NCBI RefSeq assembly: GCF_001953745.1 | Contig: NZ_LWLN01000001.1 | Location: 2,976,001-3,040,000, forward strand | Direction: 5' to 3' | Origin: Natrinema saccharevitans | Lineage (GTDB): Archaea; Halobacteriota; Halobacteria; Halobacteriales; Natrialbaceae | DNA length: 64,000 nt | Shown here: positions 37,839 through 47,483 of the stretch, in pieces | Layout: every line of letters starts with the position of its first letter | Numbering within the stretch: the stretch's first letter is position 1 | The notes under the pieces: model-generated | Database searches by the model: none | Seen by the model: the letters and a program-made list of their open reading frames with translations, nothing else | What the model was told of the DNA's origin: nothing | Position numbers and translations under genes: made by a program

Positions 37839-38711
37839 TCATCGCTCCGCGGTCGCACGGATCGCGGCCGCGAGTCGATCGTAGAAGTCCGGCTCGTACT
37901 TCGTCTCCGCGTCGATCGTCGGTCGAGCGTTCGTCTCGTTGACCACCAGTCGGTCGTCGGTCTCGAGCAGATCGACACCCAGGAACGGAATCTCGAGGTC
38001 GGCGGCGACGGATTCGGCGAGGGCGCGCCACTCCGCGGGGAGGTCGACGCCGGTGGCCTCGGCCCCGCGGTGGACGTTGTGTTTCCACTGGCCCTCCCGC
38101 ATCGCCGCGTCGGGCAGTCGGCGCTCGACCGCGCCGACGTACTCGCCCTCGAGGACCATGACGCGGTAGTCGGTCGCGTTCGGGAGGTACTCCTGAACGA
38201 GAAAGGAGCGGTCGCCGGTCGCGCGGTAGTCGTGGACCAGCGAGAGGTAGTCACAGATCCCCAGGAAAGAATCGAGGTCGTGGGCCTTCGCGACGCCGAC
38301 CCCCCGCGTCGTCGAGTTCGGTTTGACGACGACCGGCGGCTCGAAGCGGTCGAAGACGTCGGCCAGTTCGGTCTCGCTCACGTCGTTCGAGACGTACACC
38401 GACTTCGGCACCGGGAGGTCGGCCCGCTCGAGGCGGGCCAGCACTTCGGCCTTGTTCCGCGAGGTCAGGACGGCCTCGTGGTCGTTGAGCCACGGGATCT
38501 CGAGCAGGGCGTCGGCGACCCCACCCTCCATGAGCCGACCGGGGTAGACGAAGCCGACGTCGTAGTCGCCGGCCGCCCACGGCGCGTCGGCCCCCAGCGG
38601 GACCACGCGCTCGCTCGCGGGCACGTGATGGACCCGTATCCCCCGTTCGGCCAGCGGCTCTCGCATCCGCCCGAACGTCTCCTGCGCGTTCGCGACCGCG
38701 AGATCGATCAT
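37839..38711 (-). CDS. RimK-type ATP-grasp ligase
   Basis: 290 residues from the ATG at 38711 (MIDLAVANAQETFGRM). ATP-grasp pieces are SRNKAEVLARLERADLPVPKS, PPVVVKPNSTTRGVGVAK, FLVQEYLPNATDYRVMVLEGEYVGAVERR (in part) and VDLLETDDRLVVNETNARPTID with the metal-binding Glu and Asn. It joins a carboxylate to an amine, typically adding glutamate as in RimK, LysX or MptN. Which acceptor it uses cannot be told from the sequence. Confidence 0.85.
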   Translation of the reverse strand: MIDLAVANAQETFGRMREPLAERGIRVHHVPASERVVPLGADAPWAAGDYDVGFVYPGRLMEGGVADALLEIPWLNDHEAVLTSRNKAEVLARLERADLPVPKSVYVSNDVSETELADVFDRFEPPVVVKPNSTTRGVGVAKAHDLDSFLGICDYLSLVHDYRATGDRSFLVQEYLPNATDYRVMVLEGEYVGAVERRLPDAAMREGQWKHNVHRGAEATGVDLPAEWRALAESVAADLEIPFLGVDLLETDDRLVVNETNARPTIDAETKYEPDFYDRLAAAIRATAER

Positions 38712-39009
38712 ACGGGGTACTCGGGGTGAGGGAGGCAAAAAACTGCTCGAGGCGGAACCGCTCCGCTCGAGATGCGGCGGCCGGGAGCGGGCTTCGAGTC
38801 CAACGAGAAGCCAGCGACTCGGGGGAGGGCAGGCCGCTACCCGATATCGACCGCGAGTGAGCGCTGCGGGCGCGAACGAGCGGGCCGACGACTGACCCGG
38901 AACGAAGTGGAGGGGAAGGAGGAGTGCTTTTGGTCCAGCTTTTACCGAGGGATGCTGCGCTGTGTGACGAAGTCACCAGCGCAGCAGACCGCAGCGTAAA
39001 AGGTGGGTC
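38712..39009. other. Intergenic region with a strong hairpin
   Basis: About 300 bp. Bases 38952-38986 form GCTGCGCTG...GTGAC-GAA-GTCAC..AGCGCAGC, a long stem with tiny loop, 24 bp 3' of the L10e stop on the minus strand. It may be a 3'-end structure for the L10e transcript. The remaining sequence looks non-coding. Confidence 0.5.
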
Positions 39010-39540
39010 TTAGGCGATCAGCTGTTCTTCGCCGCGCTCGACGACGACGCGACACGGCGGCGAGATCTTGTTGTAGGAGCGCCGAAGGGCGTCCTTGGCG
39101 AACTCGGCGTCGTCGACGTCACACCAGATGGTGAAGATGCGCTCGCCGGCGTCGATGCGAGCGGCGGTGCCGACGATCTTCCCGAAGGCCTGGCGCATCC
39201 CGTCGGAGACGCGGTCTGCCCCCGCGCCCGTCGCCTGCTTGTTCTCCCGGATGACGTGGTGGGGGAACTTGCGCAGGACCATCTTGTAGTTGTTCTCGCC
39301 GGCGTTTTTCAGCATGTGACGGTTCGCCGAGAGGCGCGACGCCTCGAGGCTCCCGTGGCGGATCTGGACCTCTTCTTCCGTGACGAGGCTGATCTGGACG
39401 GGGTAGTCCTCGGCGTCTGCCGTGGTGTCGCCCATATCGTGCTGTGCAATCTTCGAGCCCGGGATGCCGGTGATGTATTCGCGGCGCGTGTAGGCCGGCT
39501 TACTGATCTCCCGGTACATGGAGGCAGGTTTGTCGGACAT
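39010..39540 (-). CDS. rpl10e: 50S ribosomal protein L10e (L16 homologue)
   Basis: 176 residues. Blocks are [23 protein letters not shown] (in part), [39 protein letters not shown] (in part) and [17 protein letters not shown]. It binds near the A and P sites of the large subunit. It is monocistronic, and its 3' end faces a strong hairpin. Confidence 0.97.
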   Translation of the reverse strand: MSDKPASMYREISKPAYTRREYITGIPGSKIAQHDMGDTTADAEDYPVQISLVTEEEVQIRHGSLEASRLSANRHMLKNAGENNYKMVLRKFPHHVIRENKQATGAGADRVSDGMRQAFGKIVGTAARIDAGERIFTIWCDVDDAEFAKDALRRSYNKISPPCRVVVERGEEQLIA

Positions 39541-39619
39541 GGTGGTTACTTACGAAAACGGAAGCCCACCGAGCGGATAAAGGCTTCGAAGCGCCGCGTC
39601 CGTCGCTGTCGGGAAGTTA

Positions 39620-39657
<38 letters not shown>

Positions 39658-39704
39658 GGGTTCCAACGCAATCTTTAATCATCTGACCGTAATAGTATGC
39701 ATAG

Positions 39705-40081
39705 ATGGTAAAGAGTACCCGTCACGCGAAATACGAACTCTACTACCACATAGTGTTCGTGCCGAAGTATCGGCGTTCGCACCTGACGGAGAAGACGAAG
39801 GAACGTCTCGAAACCATCTTCGCGGAAATCTGTGACGACAAAGACCTCGAACTGGCCGAGTCCGAGGTCATGCCTGACCACGTACACCTGTTCATCGGGA
39901 GTCCACCGAAGAACGCCCCGTCACTCATCGTCAACTGGGTGAAGGGCATCTCCGCCCGCAAGTACAATCAGCGGTACGATGACCGCGTGAAGTGGACTCG
40001 TTCGTACTACGTCGGAACAGCTGGAAGCGCCTCGAAGGGCGCTGTCGAACAGTACATCGCTGAACAGGAAGGTGACGGCGA

Positions 40082-40085
<4 letters not shown>
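39705..40085 (+). CDS. tnpA: IS200/IS605 family transposase TnpA
   Basis: 126 residues, full length for a Y1 HUH single-strand transposase. The HUH motif is His59-Val-His61 in [14 protein letters not shown], and the likely catalytic Tyr117 lies in AVEQYIAEQ. The N-terminus starts [18 protein letters not shown]. It cuts and rejoins single-stranded element ends. The stop overlaps the ATG of tnpB (AATGA). Confidence 0.95.
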
Positions 40086-41656
<1,571 letters not shown>

Positions 41657-41719
41657 CAGCGTGCGAACACGAAACCACGAACTCGCACATAACGCTATGG
41701 GAGGTATAGTATCGAGATG

Positions 41720-41805
41720 CTATAGTAGCTCTTGAAACGAGTTACACACCGATCACAACGCTGTCCTGCGATCGGGTGTGCATTGACTTTCAAGAGCTAC
41801 TATAG
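41720..41805. repeat. 86-bp palindromic dispersed repeat, copy C
   Basis: Perfect 18-bp arms CTATAGTAGCTCTTGAAA (41720-41737) and the reverse complement (41788-41805). The inner hairpin is CACACCGATCACA against TGCGATCGGGTGTG. Compared with copy A the arms differ in several positions, yet both arms changed together so pairing is kept. It lies between the winged-helix gene and the M50 protease gene. Confidence 0.85.
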
Positions 41806-41934
41806 GTAGTATTATTACAATTATATTACTTGATGTCCGGCTCGGGCGGTCGAACCGCTCGAGCGGCGCGCGGCTTCGACTGTTAACGCCGAGTCGTCGG
41901 CGCGCTTAAGGGTCCGCCGCCGAAAGAAACGGGT

Positions 41935-43173
41935 ATGAGAAGTTTCCGGATCGGCTCGCTGTTTGACATCCCGATCAAGCTCGATCTCACGTTCTTGCTC
42001 GTGTTGCCGCTGTTTGCGTATTTGATCGGCACGCGGATCGAGCCCGTCTCAGAGATCCTCAACGAGGTGCTCGGGGCCGGGATCGACGTCGGAGCCATCA
42101 CCGGCGGGCCGATTCCGTGGCTACTCGGGCTGACGGCCGCCGTCGGCCTGTTCGTCGGCGTCGTCCTCCACGAACTGGGCCATTCGCTGACCGCACGGCG
42201 GTACGGGTTCCCGATCGATTCGATCACGCTCTGGTTGTTCGGCGGCATCGCCTCGTTCTCGGAGATGCCCGAAGACTGGCGACAGGAACTGAACATCGCT
42301 ATCGCGGGACCGATCGTTAGCATCCTCGTCGGCATCGGCTCCTACGGCCTCTTCGTTCTCACGCCCGAGATCCTCGGGGGAGCGTCGCCGGAACTGCTGG
42401 GCGGGACGCGGTTCGTCCTCGGCTATCTCGCGATTCTGAACGTCGCGCTCGCCGTCTTCAACATGCTCCCCGCGTTCCCGATGGACGGCGGCCGCGTACT
42501 GCGTGCACTGCTTGCCCGCGGCCGGCCCTACGCCCAAGCGACCCAGCAGGCCGCCAGCGTCGGGAAGCTGTTCGCGGTCTTCATGGGACTGTTCGGACTG
42601 TTCGCACTGAACATCATCCTCATCGGCGTCGCCTTCTTCGTCTTCATCGCCGCCTCGAGCGAGGCCCAGCAGGTGACGATGAAGGCGGCCTTTCAGGACG
42701 TCACCGTCGGCGACATCATGACGCCGGTCGAGGACCTCCACACGGTCGAGCCCGACACGACGGTCGCGGTGCTGATCGAACGGATGTTCCGGGAGCGACA
42801 CACCGGCTACCCGGTCGTCGAAGTCAGCGCGACCGGCGAGCGCCTCGTCGGACTCGTGACCCTGTCCGACGCCCGCGAGGTCGATCAGGTCGAGCGAGAG
42901 GCCTACACCGTCGCGGACGTGATGACGACCGACCTGCAGACGATCACCCCCGATTCGGACGCGATGACGGCGATCGAACGGATGCAAGAACACGGGATCG
43001 GCCGCCTCCTCGTCGTCGAGGTGCCCGACGCGGGCGGGTCGTTCGGCGAACCCCGGCCCGAAGACGGCGACCTCGTCGGGCTGATCTCGCGAAGCGACCT
43101 GATGACCGCCCTCGATATCGTCCAGCAAAGCGGCGCGGTCACGCCCTCGAACCGACCGCGAACCGCGGACTGA
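41935..43173 (+). CDS. Site-2-protease-like M50 membrane metalloprotease with CBS domains
   Basis: 412 residues. About six membrane segments in the first 240 residues. The zinc motif is His79-Glu80-Leu-Gly-His83 in VVLHELGHSLTARRYG, and the distal Asp is in NMLPAFPMDGGRVLRALL. Two CBS domains occupy about 255-395 (VGDIMTPVEDLHTVEPDTTV in part, VADVMTTDLQTITPDSDAM in part). It should cleave membrane-spanning substrates under control of a CBS-bound nucleotide. Substrate unknown. Confidence 0.94.
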   Translation: MRSFRIGSLFDIPIKLDLTFLLVLPLFAYLIGTRIEPVSEILNEVLGAGIDVGAITGGPIPWLLGLTAAVGLFVGVVLHELGHSLTARRYGFPIDSITLWLFGGIASFSEMPEDWRQELNIAIAGPIVSILVGIGSYGLFVLTPEILGGASPELLGGTRFVLGYLAILNVALAVFNMLPAFPMDGGRVLRALLARGRPYAQATQQAASVGKLFAVFMGLFGLFALNIILIGVAFFVFIAASSEAQQVTMKAAFQDVTVGDIMTPVEDLHTVEPDTTVAVLIERMFRERHTGYPVVEVSATGERLVGLVTLSDAREVDQVEREAYTVADVMTTDLQTITPDSDAMTAIERMQEHGIGRLLVVEVPDAGGSFGEPRPEDGDLVGLISRSDLMTALDIVQQSGAVTPSNRPRTAD

Positions 43174-43609
43174 GCGTCTCCGGTGATCGGACGCTGGAGA
43201 GATCAATACAGGTGATCGTCTCACCATAATTGCCGAGTACTATATCAACGTGTTATAGAATACGTCTTATGCAACCTAACTGATCTCCAATTCGCGTATA
43301 GGCCTATGATTTCGTCAGTCGTCGTTTTTGTGCAAGATCGGGACCGCGAATAGTGCCTGTTGAGGACCATTGTATGACACTCTCGAAGGCGATATGGCTG
43401 TTATCGTGTCCTCAAGTAGTATATAGAGTGTTTATTGGAGGTTGATACTATACCATAAATAACATCAATCCTATTAGGATAGCATAGGGGTACCAGAAGT
43501 TTTGTGAGACTATATCCCTCATGCCGGAAAAATAACAATATAGTCAGGTCCCGGACAGAACCACTTCCAACCCCCTGTATCTTACTCTCAAAAATTGTTT
43601 GTCAGGAGT
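43174..43609. other. AT-rich intergenic region, left flank of the small-peptide cassette
   Basis: 436 bp much richer in A and T than the flanking core genes, from about 43200 on. No credible gene or tRNA is seen. TTGAGGAC (43360-43367) and GTCCTCAA (43408-43415) form an 8-bp inverted pair 40 nt apart. AT-rich composition continues to about 44700, marking an island. Confidence 0.5.
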
Positions 43610-43927
43610 CTACTGGGAATGAACCGTGGGTGCAGTGTTCCCTAGTGGAATTCTTGATTTGAGTATGACGCCGCAGCCGTCATTCTGAACCTTGATCATA
43701 CCCCAATACGTAAGGATGATTCCGCCAATAACTGTAGCAACAGGACCAGCAAGCGATCCTGCGAGGATTCCCTTTTCAACTAGCACCCCATATACCGCTG
43801 CGGCTCCACCACCTGATGTGATTAATCCATCAAGATCACTAACTGTTCCGTCGCTAAGATAGAGAGTCATATTCCTATTTATTAGGAAACCATTATTGAT
43901 CTCACCCTTGTCCTCATTACAACCCAT
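43610..43927 (-). CDS. Glycine-rich hydrophobic peptide precursor (halocin-like candidate)
   Basis: 105 residues. A polar N-terminal 40 residues is followed by a Gly/Ala/Val-rich hydrophobic stretch of about 40 (GGGAAAVYGVLVEKGILAG, VATVIGGIILTYWG), then KVQNDGCGVILKSRIP. Only two Cys are present (positions 3 and about 87). The layout, small size, AT-rich setting and coupling to a Tat-signal gene resemble archaeal or bacterial antimicrobial peptide precursors. It is not halocin C8 by sequence. The ATG overlaps the stop of the upstream gene (TAATG), so translation is coupled. Function is inference. Confidence 0.5.
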   Translation of the reverse strand: MGCNEDKGEINNGFLINRNMTLYLSDGTVSDLDGLITSGGGAAAVYGVLVEKGILAGSLAGPVATVIGGIILTYWGMIKVQNDGCGVILKSRIPLGNTAPTVHSQ

Positions 43928-44238
43928 TACTCATCACCCTCCACCATTTCGTCAACACTGCTTTGGAGTTGAACAGTAACTTGGGGCTCTTTATTTAGTG
44001 GTTCTATTTCTGAGGTATGGTCTTTAGAGATCTCTAATTTGATATGACCATCTTCAATTGCCCTGTTGAAATCTTCGATAGCAGGCTTGAGGATTTCATA
44101 CTGGTGTCTTCCTACATTCTCACGGTCAAGTACAAACCGTCCGTCTTTCACTTTGATAGCACGATCTTGGTCGTCAGAACTGTCTGCCAAAACAGTACCA
44201 CTACTGCTTGCCAAAGCGCCGATAGAAACACCGGCCAT
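43927..44238 (-). CDS. Tat-signal secreted protein with missing canonical start
   Basis: 103 residues from the only ATG (44238), but this cuts off most of a Tat signal. In frame upstream the codons read SDTINRRRALE directly before MAGVSIGALASSSGTVLAD, giving a proper twin-arginine signal. Between the stop at 44315-44317 and 44238 there is no ATG, GTG or TTG in frame. A TATA-like ATATTTAATA (about 44301-44310) would start transcription near 44275-44280, at ATA or ATT codons, so a leaderless non-AUG start is possible. The mature part is polar and helical (YEILKPAIEDFNRAIEDGHI). Confidence 0.6.
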   Translation of the reverse strand: MAGVSIGALASSSGTVLADSSDDQDRAIKVKDGRFVLDRENVGRHQYEILKPAIEDFNRAIEDGHIKLEISKDHTSEIEPLNKEPQVTVQLQSSVDEMVEGDE

Positions 44239-44435
44239 TTCTAACGCTCTTCTCCTATTTATTGTATCGGATATACCAATTGGAAGTATGTTGGCACCCG
44301 TATTAAATATTTCTAACTAAAATTTTTATAATATTTTCTATAATACTATTGTATATAACTCCCATGGAGTTGTGCTATGATTCTAGTATTTTATTCCCCA
44401 TAAAATATTTACTGAAAGAGAGATAATAGAATAGT

Positions 44436-44627
44436 ATGGTAGAGAGAAAAATCCGGAACGTGAAGTCAGGTTTGTTGCTGATAATAGGGATAGTCCTATT
44501 ATCCAATGGGGTCTTAGGAATCCCACAACTCCCTCGCGAAGGGTGGTTTTTCATAGCTTTCGGACTTGTACTCTTCATTTCTGGAATCCACACAATATAT
44601 ACTAGAGAGAAAGACCCAGATTTTTGA
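44436..44627 (+). CDS. Small two-span membrane protein (possible immunity protein)
   Basis: 63 residues: MVERKIRNVKSG, then membrane segment LLLIIGIVLLSNGVLG, a short loop (IPQLPREGW) and a second segment FFIAFGLVLFISGIHTIY, then a charged tail (TREKDPDF). It is divergent from the secreted-peptide pair. Small basic multi-span proteins are common immunity proteins for bacteriocins, which is why the role is suggested. No family match is recognised. Confidence 0.55.
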   Translation: MVERKIRNVKSGLLLIIGIVLLSNGVLGIPQLPREGWFFIAFGLVLFISGIHTIYTREKDPDF

Positions 44628-44758
44628 TTTGTTTCCCAGCGTGAGTGGGGTCTAAATTATTTCCTACTCAGGAACACATAGCATTAGTTTCGACTATAGC
44701 GTAGCAGGAGGTACTGCTAACAAACAGTTTAACCGTCGGCGGGGCCGACGCTGTACCG

Positions 44759-45772
44759 ATGCCACCGGCCATCGAAACCGTCGATCTCGTGAAGGAATAT
44801 GGCGATCTCCGCGCTCTGCAGGAGCTGTCGCTGACCGTCGAGGAAGGCGAGTTCTTCGGCTTGCTCGGCCCCAACGGGGCGGGGAAGACGACGTTTATCA
44901 ACACGCTGGTCGGACTGGTCCGCAAGACCGGCGGCGACGCCCGGGTCTTCGGTCACGACGTCGAGGACGACTACCGACAGGCCCGCGACGCGATCGGGCT
45001 CGCGCCACAGGAGTTCAACGTCGATCGCTTCTTCCCCATCAAGGAGGTGCTGATGCACAAGGCCGGCTACCACGGAATTCCCGAGGACGAGGCCGCCGAC
45101 CGCGCCGACGAGGTTCTCAAACGCGTCGGGATCTACGACAAGCGAAACGAACGCTTCGACTGGCTCTCCGGCGGGATGAAACGCCGGCTCCTGCTCGCCC
45201 GCGCCCTCGTCACGGATCCCGACCTCCTCATTCTGGACGAGCCGACCGCCGGCGTCGACGTCCAGCTCCGCCACGACCTCTGGGAACTCGTCACCGAACT
45301 CAACGAGGAGGGGACGTCGATCCTGCTGACGACCCACTACATCGAGGAGGCCGAGCGCCTCTGTGATCGGGTCGCGATCATGAACGAGGGCCGGAAGGTG
45401 ACCGTCGCGACGCCGGACGAACTGAAAGAACGGGGCACCGACACCATCGCCGTACGCCTCGAGTCCGAGCCCTCGAGCGTTCCCGACCTCGGGGCCTACG
45501 CACACGAAACGACAGTGTCGGGCGACCGGCTCGAAGTCCGGGCCGACGACGGCGGGGCGACCGCGCCGCGACTGCTCAACGACCTCGAGGCGCGGGGCTT
45601 CGAGATCGCCGACCTCGAGATCACCCGGACCTCGCTCGAGGAGATCTTCGTCGATCTGACCCGCAGCGAGGACCGGACCGTCACGCGGTCGTCGGCCGAG
45701 AGCGCGGACGGGAGCGACGACGAGTCGTCGGCGAAACGCGAGCGGAAACGCAAACAGGAGGGGGTCGCCTGA
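44759..45772 (+). CDS. ABC-2 type exporter, ATP-binding subunit
   Basis: 337 residues. Walker A is GPNGAGKTT, signature LSGGMKRRLLLARAL, Walker B LLILDEPTAGVD, and H-loop TTHYIEEAE. The C-terminal 60 residues are a charged extension (SEDRTVTRSSAES, KRERKRKQEG). It should drive the permease whose ATG overlaps its stop. The type resembles NodI/DrrA multidrug or polysaccharide exporters. It lies beside the AT-rich cassette and could export a peptide, but the distance and GC-rich composition suggest it is core genome. Confidence 0.93.
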   Translation: MPPAIETVDLVKEYGDLRALQELSLTVEEGEFFGLLGPNGAGKTTFINTLVGLVRKTGGDARVFGHDVEDDYRQARDAIGLAPQEFNVDRFFPIKEVLMHKAGYHGIPEDEAADRADEVLKRVGIYDKRNERFDWLSGGMKRRLLLARALVTDPDLLILDEPTAGVDVQLRHDLWELVTELNEEGTSILLTTHYIEEAERLCDRVAIMNEGRKVTVATPDELKERGTDTIAVRLESEPSSVPDLGAYAHETTVSGDRLEVRADDGGATAPRLLNDLEARGFEIADLEITRTSLEEIFVDLTRSEDRTVTRSSAESADGSDDESSAKRERKRKQEGVA

Positions 45773-46575
45773 TGCTGTCGGTCGGCTTTCGGGCGCTCTT
45801 CCGGCGCGAGGTGTTGCGGTTCGTCCGCCGGCCGAAGAACACGTTCATGCCGCCGGCGATCACGAACGTTCTCTACTTCGCCGTCTTCGGCGTCATCTTG
45901 GGCGGCCGGATCGACGAGATCGCGGGCTACCCCTACATTCTCTTCATCGTCCCCGGGCTGATCGTCCTCGGGGCGATCTCGAACGCCTTCGAGAACGCCT
46001 CGTTCTCGATCTTCCACGGCCGGTGGAACGAGTACATCCACGAGACGCTGACGTCGCCGCTTTCCTACGCCGAGATGGTCGTCGCTTACGTCGGTGCCAG
46101 CGCGGTCCGCGGGCTGGTCGTCGGGATCATCATCGCCGTCGTCGGCCGGCTGTTCGTCCCGATCGGGATCGAACACGGCCTGTTCCTGATCGCGACGATG
46201 GCCGTCATCACGTCGCTGTTTGCCGGGCTCGGTATCGTCGGCGGGCTCGTCGCGCGGGACTTCGACGACCTGACGGTCATGAACCAGTTCATCCTCCGAC
46301 CGCTGGTCTTCTTCGGCGCGGTCTTCTACTCGCTCGAGACGTTCGAGCAGGGCTGGCAGGTGACCCTCTCGCTGCTGAACCCGATGGTCTACATGGTCGA
46401 CAGCGTCCGGTACGGCCTGCTGGGCCACTCGGACCTGATCGGCGTCGGCGTCCTGCCCGCGCCCTACGCCGACTTCGCGCCGCTGTTCGCGCTGGGGGTC
46501 CTGACGACCGCCACCGCGGCGGTGCTGGCGATCGACGTCTACCTCTTCAAGATCGGCTACGGGCTGACCGACTGA
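45772..46575 (+). CDS. ABC-2 type exporter, permease subunit
   Basis: 267 residues, six predicted membrane segments typical of ABC-2 permeases (AITNVLYFAVFGVILG, FIVPGLIVLGAISNAFENA, GMQF-like FILRPLVFFGAVFYSLETF). It overlaps the ATPase gene by one base (TGATG), forming a two-gene exporter operon. Substrate unknown. Confidence 0.92.
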   Translation: MLSVGFRALFRREVLRFVRRPKNTFMPPAITNVLYFAVFGVILGGRIDEIAGYPYILFIVPGLIVLGAISNAFENASFSIFHGRWNEYIHETLTSPLSYAEMVVAYVGASAVRGLVVGIIIAVVGRLFVPIGIEHGLFLIATMAVITSLFAGLGIVGGLVARDFDDLTVMNQFILRPLVFFGAVFYSLETFEQGWQVTLSLLNPMVYMVDSVRYGLLGHSDLIGVGVLPAPYADFAPLFALGVLTTATAAVLAIDVYLFKIGYGLTD

Positions 46576-46634
46576 CCGCGATCGAGCGGAGCGGTCGGGA
46601 CACAGTTATTTGTCCGTCGACTCGATGTCGGACC

Positions 46635-47120
46635 ATGGTTCCCGACACCTGTCCGAACTGTGGTGCCTCGCTCTCGCCGAACGCGAACTACTGCAGCGAG
46701 TGCGGTGACGCGGTAGACGACGATTCGTGGGGCGTCTCGAGCGCGGAGAGCAACTGGGACGCAGGCGGTTCGCGGAGCGACTCGCGGACGGAATACGGCT
46801 CGAACCGCCGGACCGACGGGGACACGACGATGGCGGCGCTCACGCACGTCCTCGCGATATTCACGTGGGCCATCGGGCCGCTGATCGTCCTCGTCGCGAC
46901 CGACGACCCGTTCGTCGAGGAGAACGCGCGGAACGCGCTGAACTGGCAGATCGCGTTCACGTTCTACATGCTCGTCTCGGCCGTCTTCGTCCTGGCGATC
47001 ATCGGCATCGTCCCGCTACTGCTCTTGCCGGTCGTCGATCTGGCGTTCTGCGCCATCGCCGCGGTCAAGGCCGCCGACGGCGAGGCGTGGTCGTATCCCG
47101 CGACCCCTGCTATCGTCTGA
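46635..47120 (+). CDS. Zinc-ribbon plus DUF4870-type membrane protein
   Basis: 161 residues from the ATG at 46635 (MVPDTCPNCGASLSP). The zinc ribbon has CPNC (6-9) and CSEC (20-23). A low-complexity linker of about 40 residues follows. Then three membrane segments: LTHVLAIFTWAIGPLIVLV, ALNWQIAFTFYMLVSAVFV and IVPLLLLPVVDLAFCAIAAV. This matches DUF4870, often named YMF19- or Tic20-like. The function is unknown. Confidence 0.85.
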   Translation: MVPDTCPNCGASLSPNANYCSECGDAVDDDSWGVSSAESNWDAGGSRSDSRTEYGSNRRTDGDTTMAALTHVLAIFTWAIGPLIVLVATDDPFVEENARNALNWQIAFTFYMLVSAVFVLAIIGIVPLLLLPVVDLAFCAIAAVKAADGEAWSYPATPAIV

Positions 47121-47128
47121 GTCCCCGG

Positions 47129-47480
47129 TTGACATCCTCCCCGCGCTGAAGCGCGAGGATTCCCGTGCGTTGGGATATTACGGTTTGCAGTCCACCACTT
47201 GTTCCCTCGGTGAGAGTCGTTCTTGCGTTTGCCGTACCACGAGTTGAAGGCTTCAGCGAGTTCCTCCAGAACGCGCTGACTGGACTGAGAATGGAGTCCG
47301 TTGTATTTGGAGTGTTGTCTTCAACTCGCGTTTCAAATCCGATTCGTCGGGAATATCGCCCGTGTCTTCCCACACTTCGCGGGAGTGGTAGTTTGCGACG
47401 TTCCACAGTTTCGCTGCACTTCACCCGTGCAGGTCGAGCATCCGCTCCACTTGGGAGTGGCTGCGGATTGTCGCTCGATT
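47129..47480 (-). mobile_element. Decayed IS200/IS605 tnpB remnant with right-end hairpin
   Basis: The first 35 bp on the plus strand (TTGACATCCTCCCCGCGCT, AAGCGCGAGGATTCC) are the reverse complement of the right end of the element at 41361-41407 with one mismatch. On the minus strand, a fragment of a TnpB N-terminus can be read with frame breaks: AAKLWNVANYHSREVWEDTG, then DESDLKRELK, then EAFNSWYGKRKNDSHRG. The tnpB middle and C-terminus are deleted. This is the relic of a second element of the same group. Confidence 0.8.
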
Positions 47481-47483
47481 CGA

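Noticed and set aside
38772-38999. 75-codon plus-strand open frame
   Set aside because: Arg/Gly-rich, no hydrophobic core or motif, and it runs through the L10e 3' hairpin.
43360-43415. 8-bp inverted pair TTGAGGAC/GTCCTCAA in the AT-rich island considered as an attachment or operator site
   Set aside because: Short arms at 40-nt spacing can arise by chance and no gene start lies nearby.
44759-46575. ABC exporter considered as the dedicated exporter of the small-peptide cassette
   Set aside because: GC-rich core-like composition and a separate promoter. The Tat signal suggests a different export route. The link cannot be shown from the sequence.
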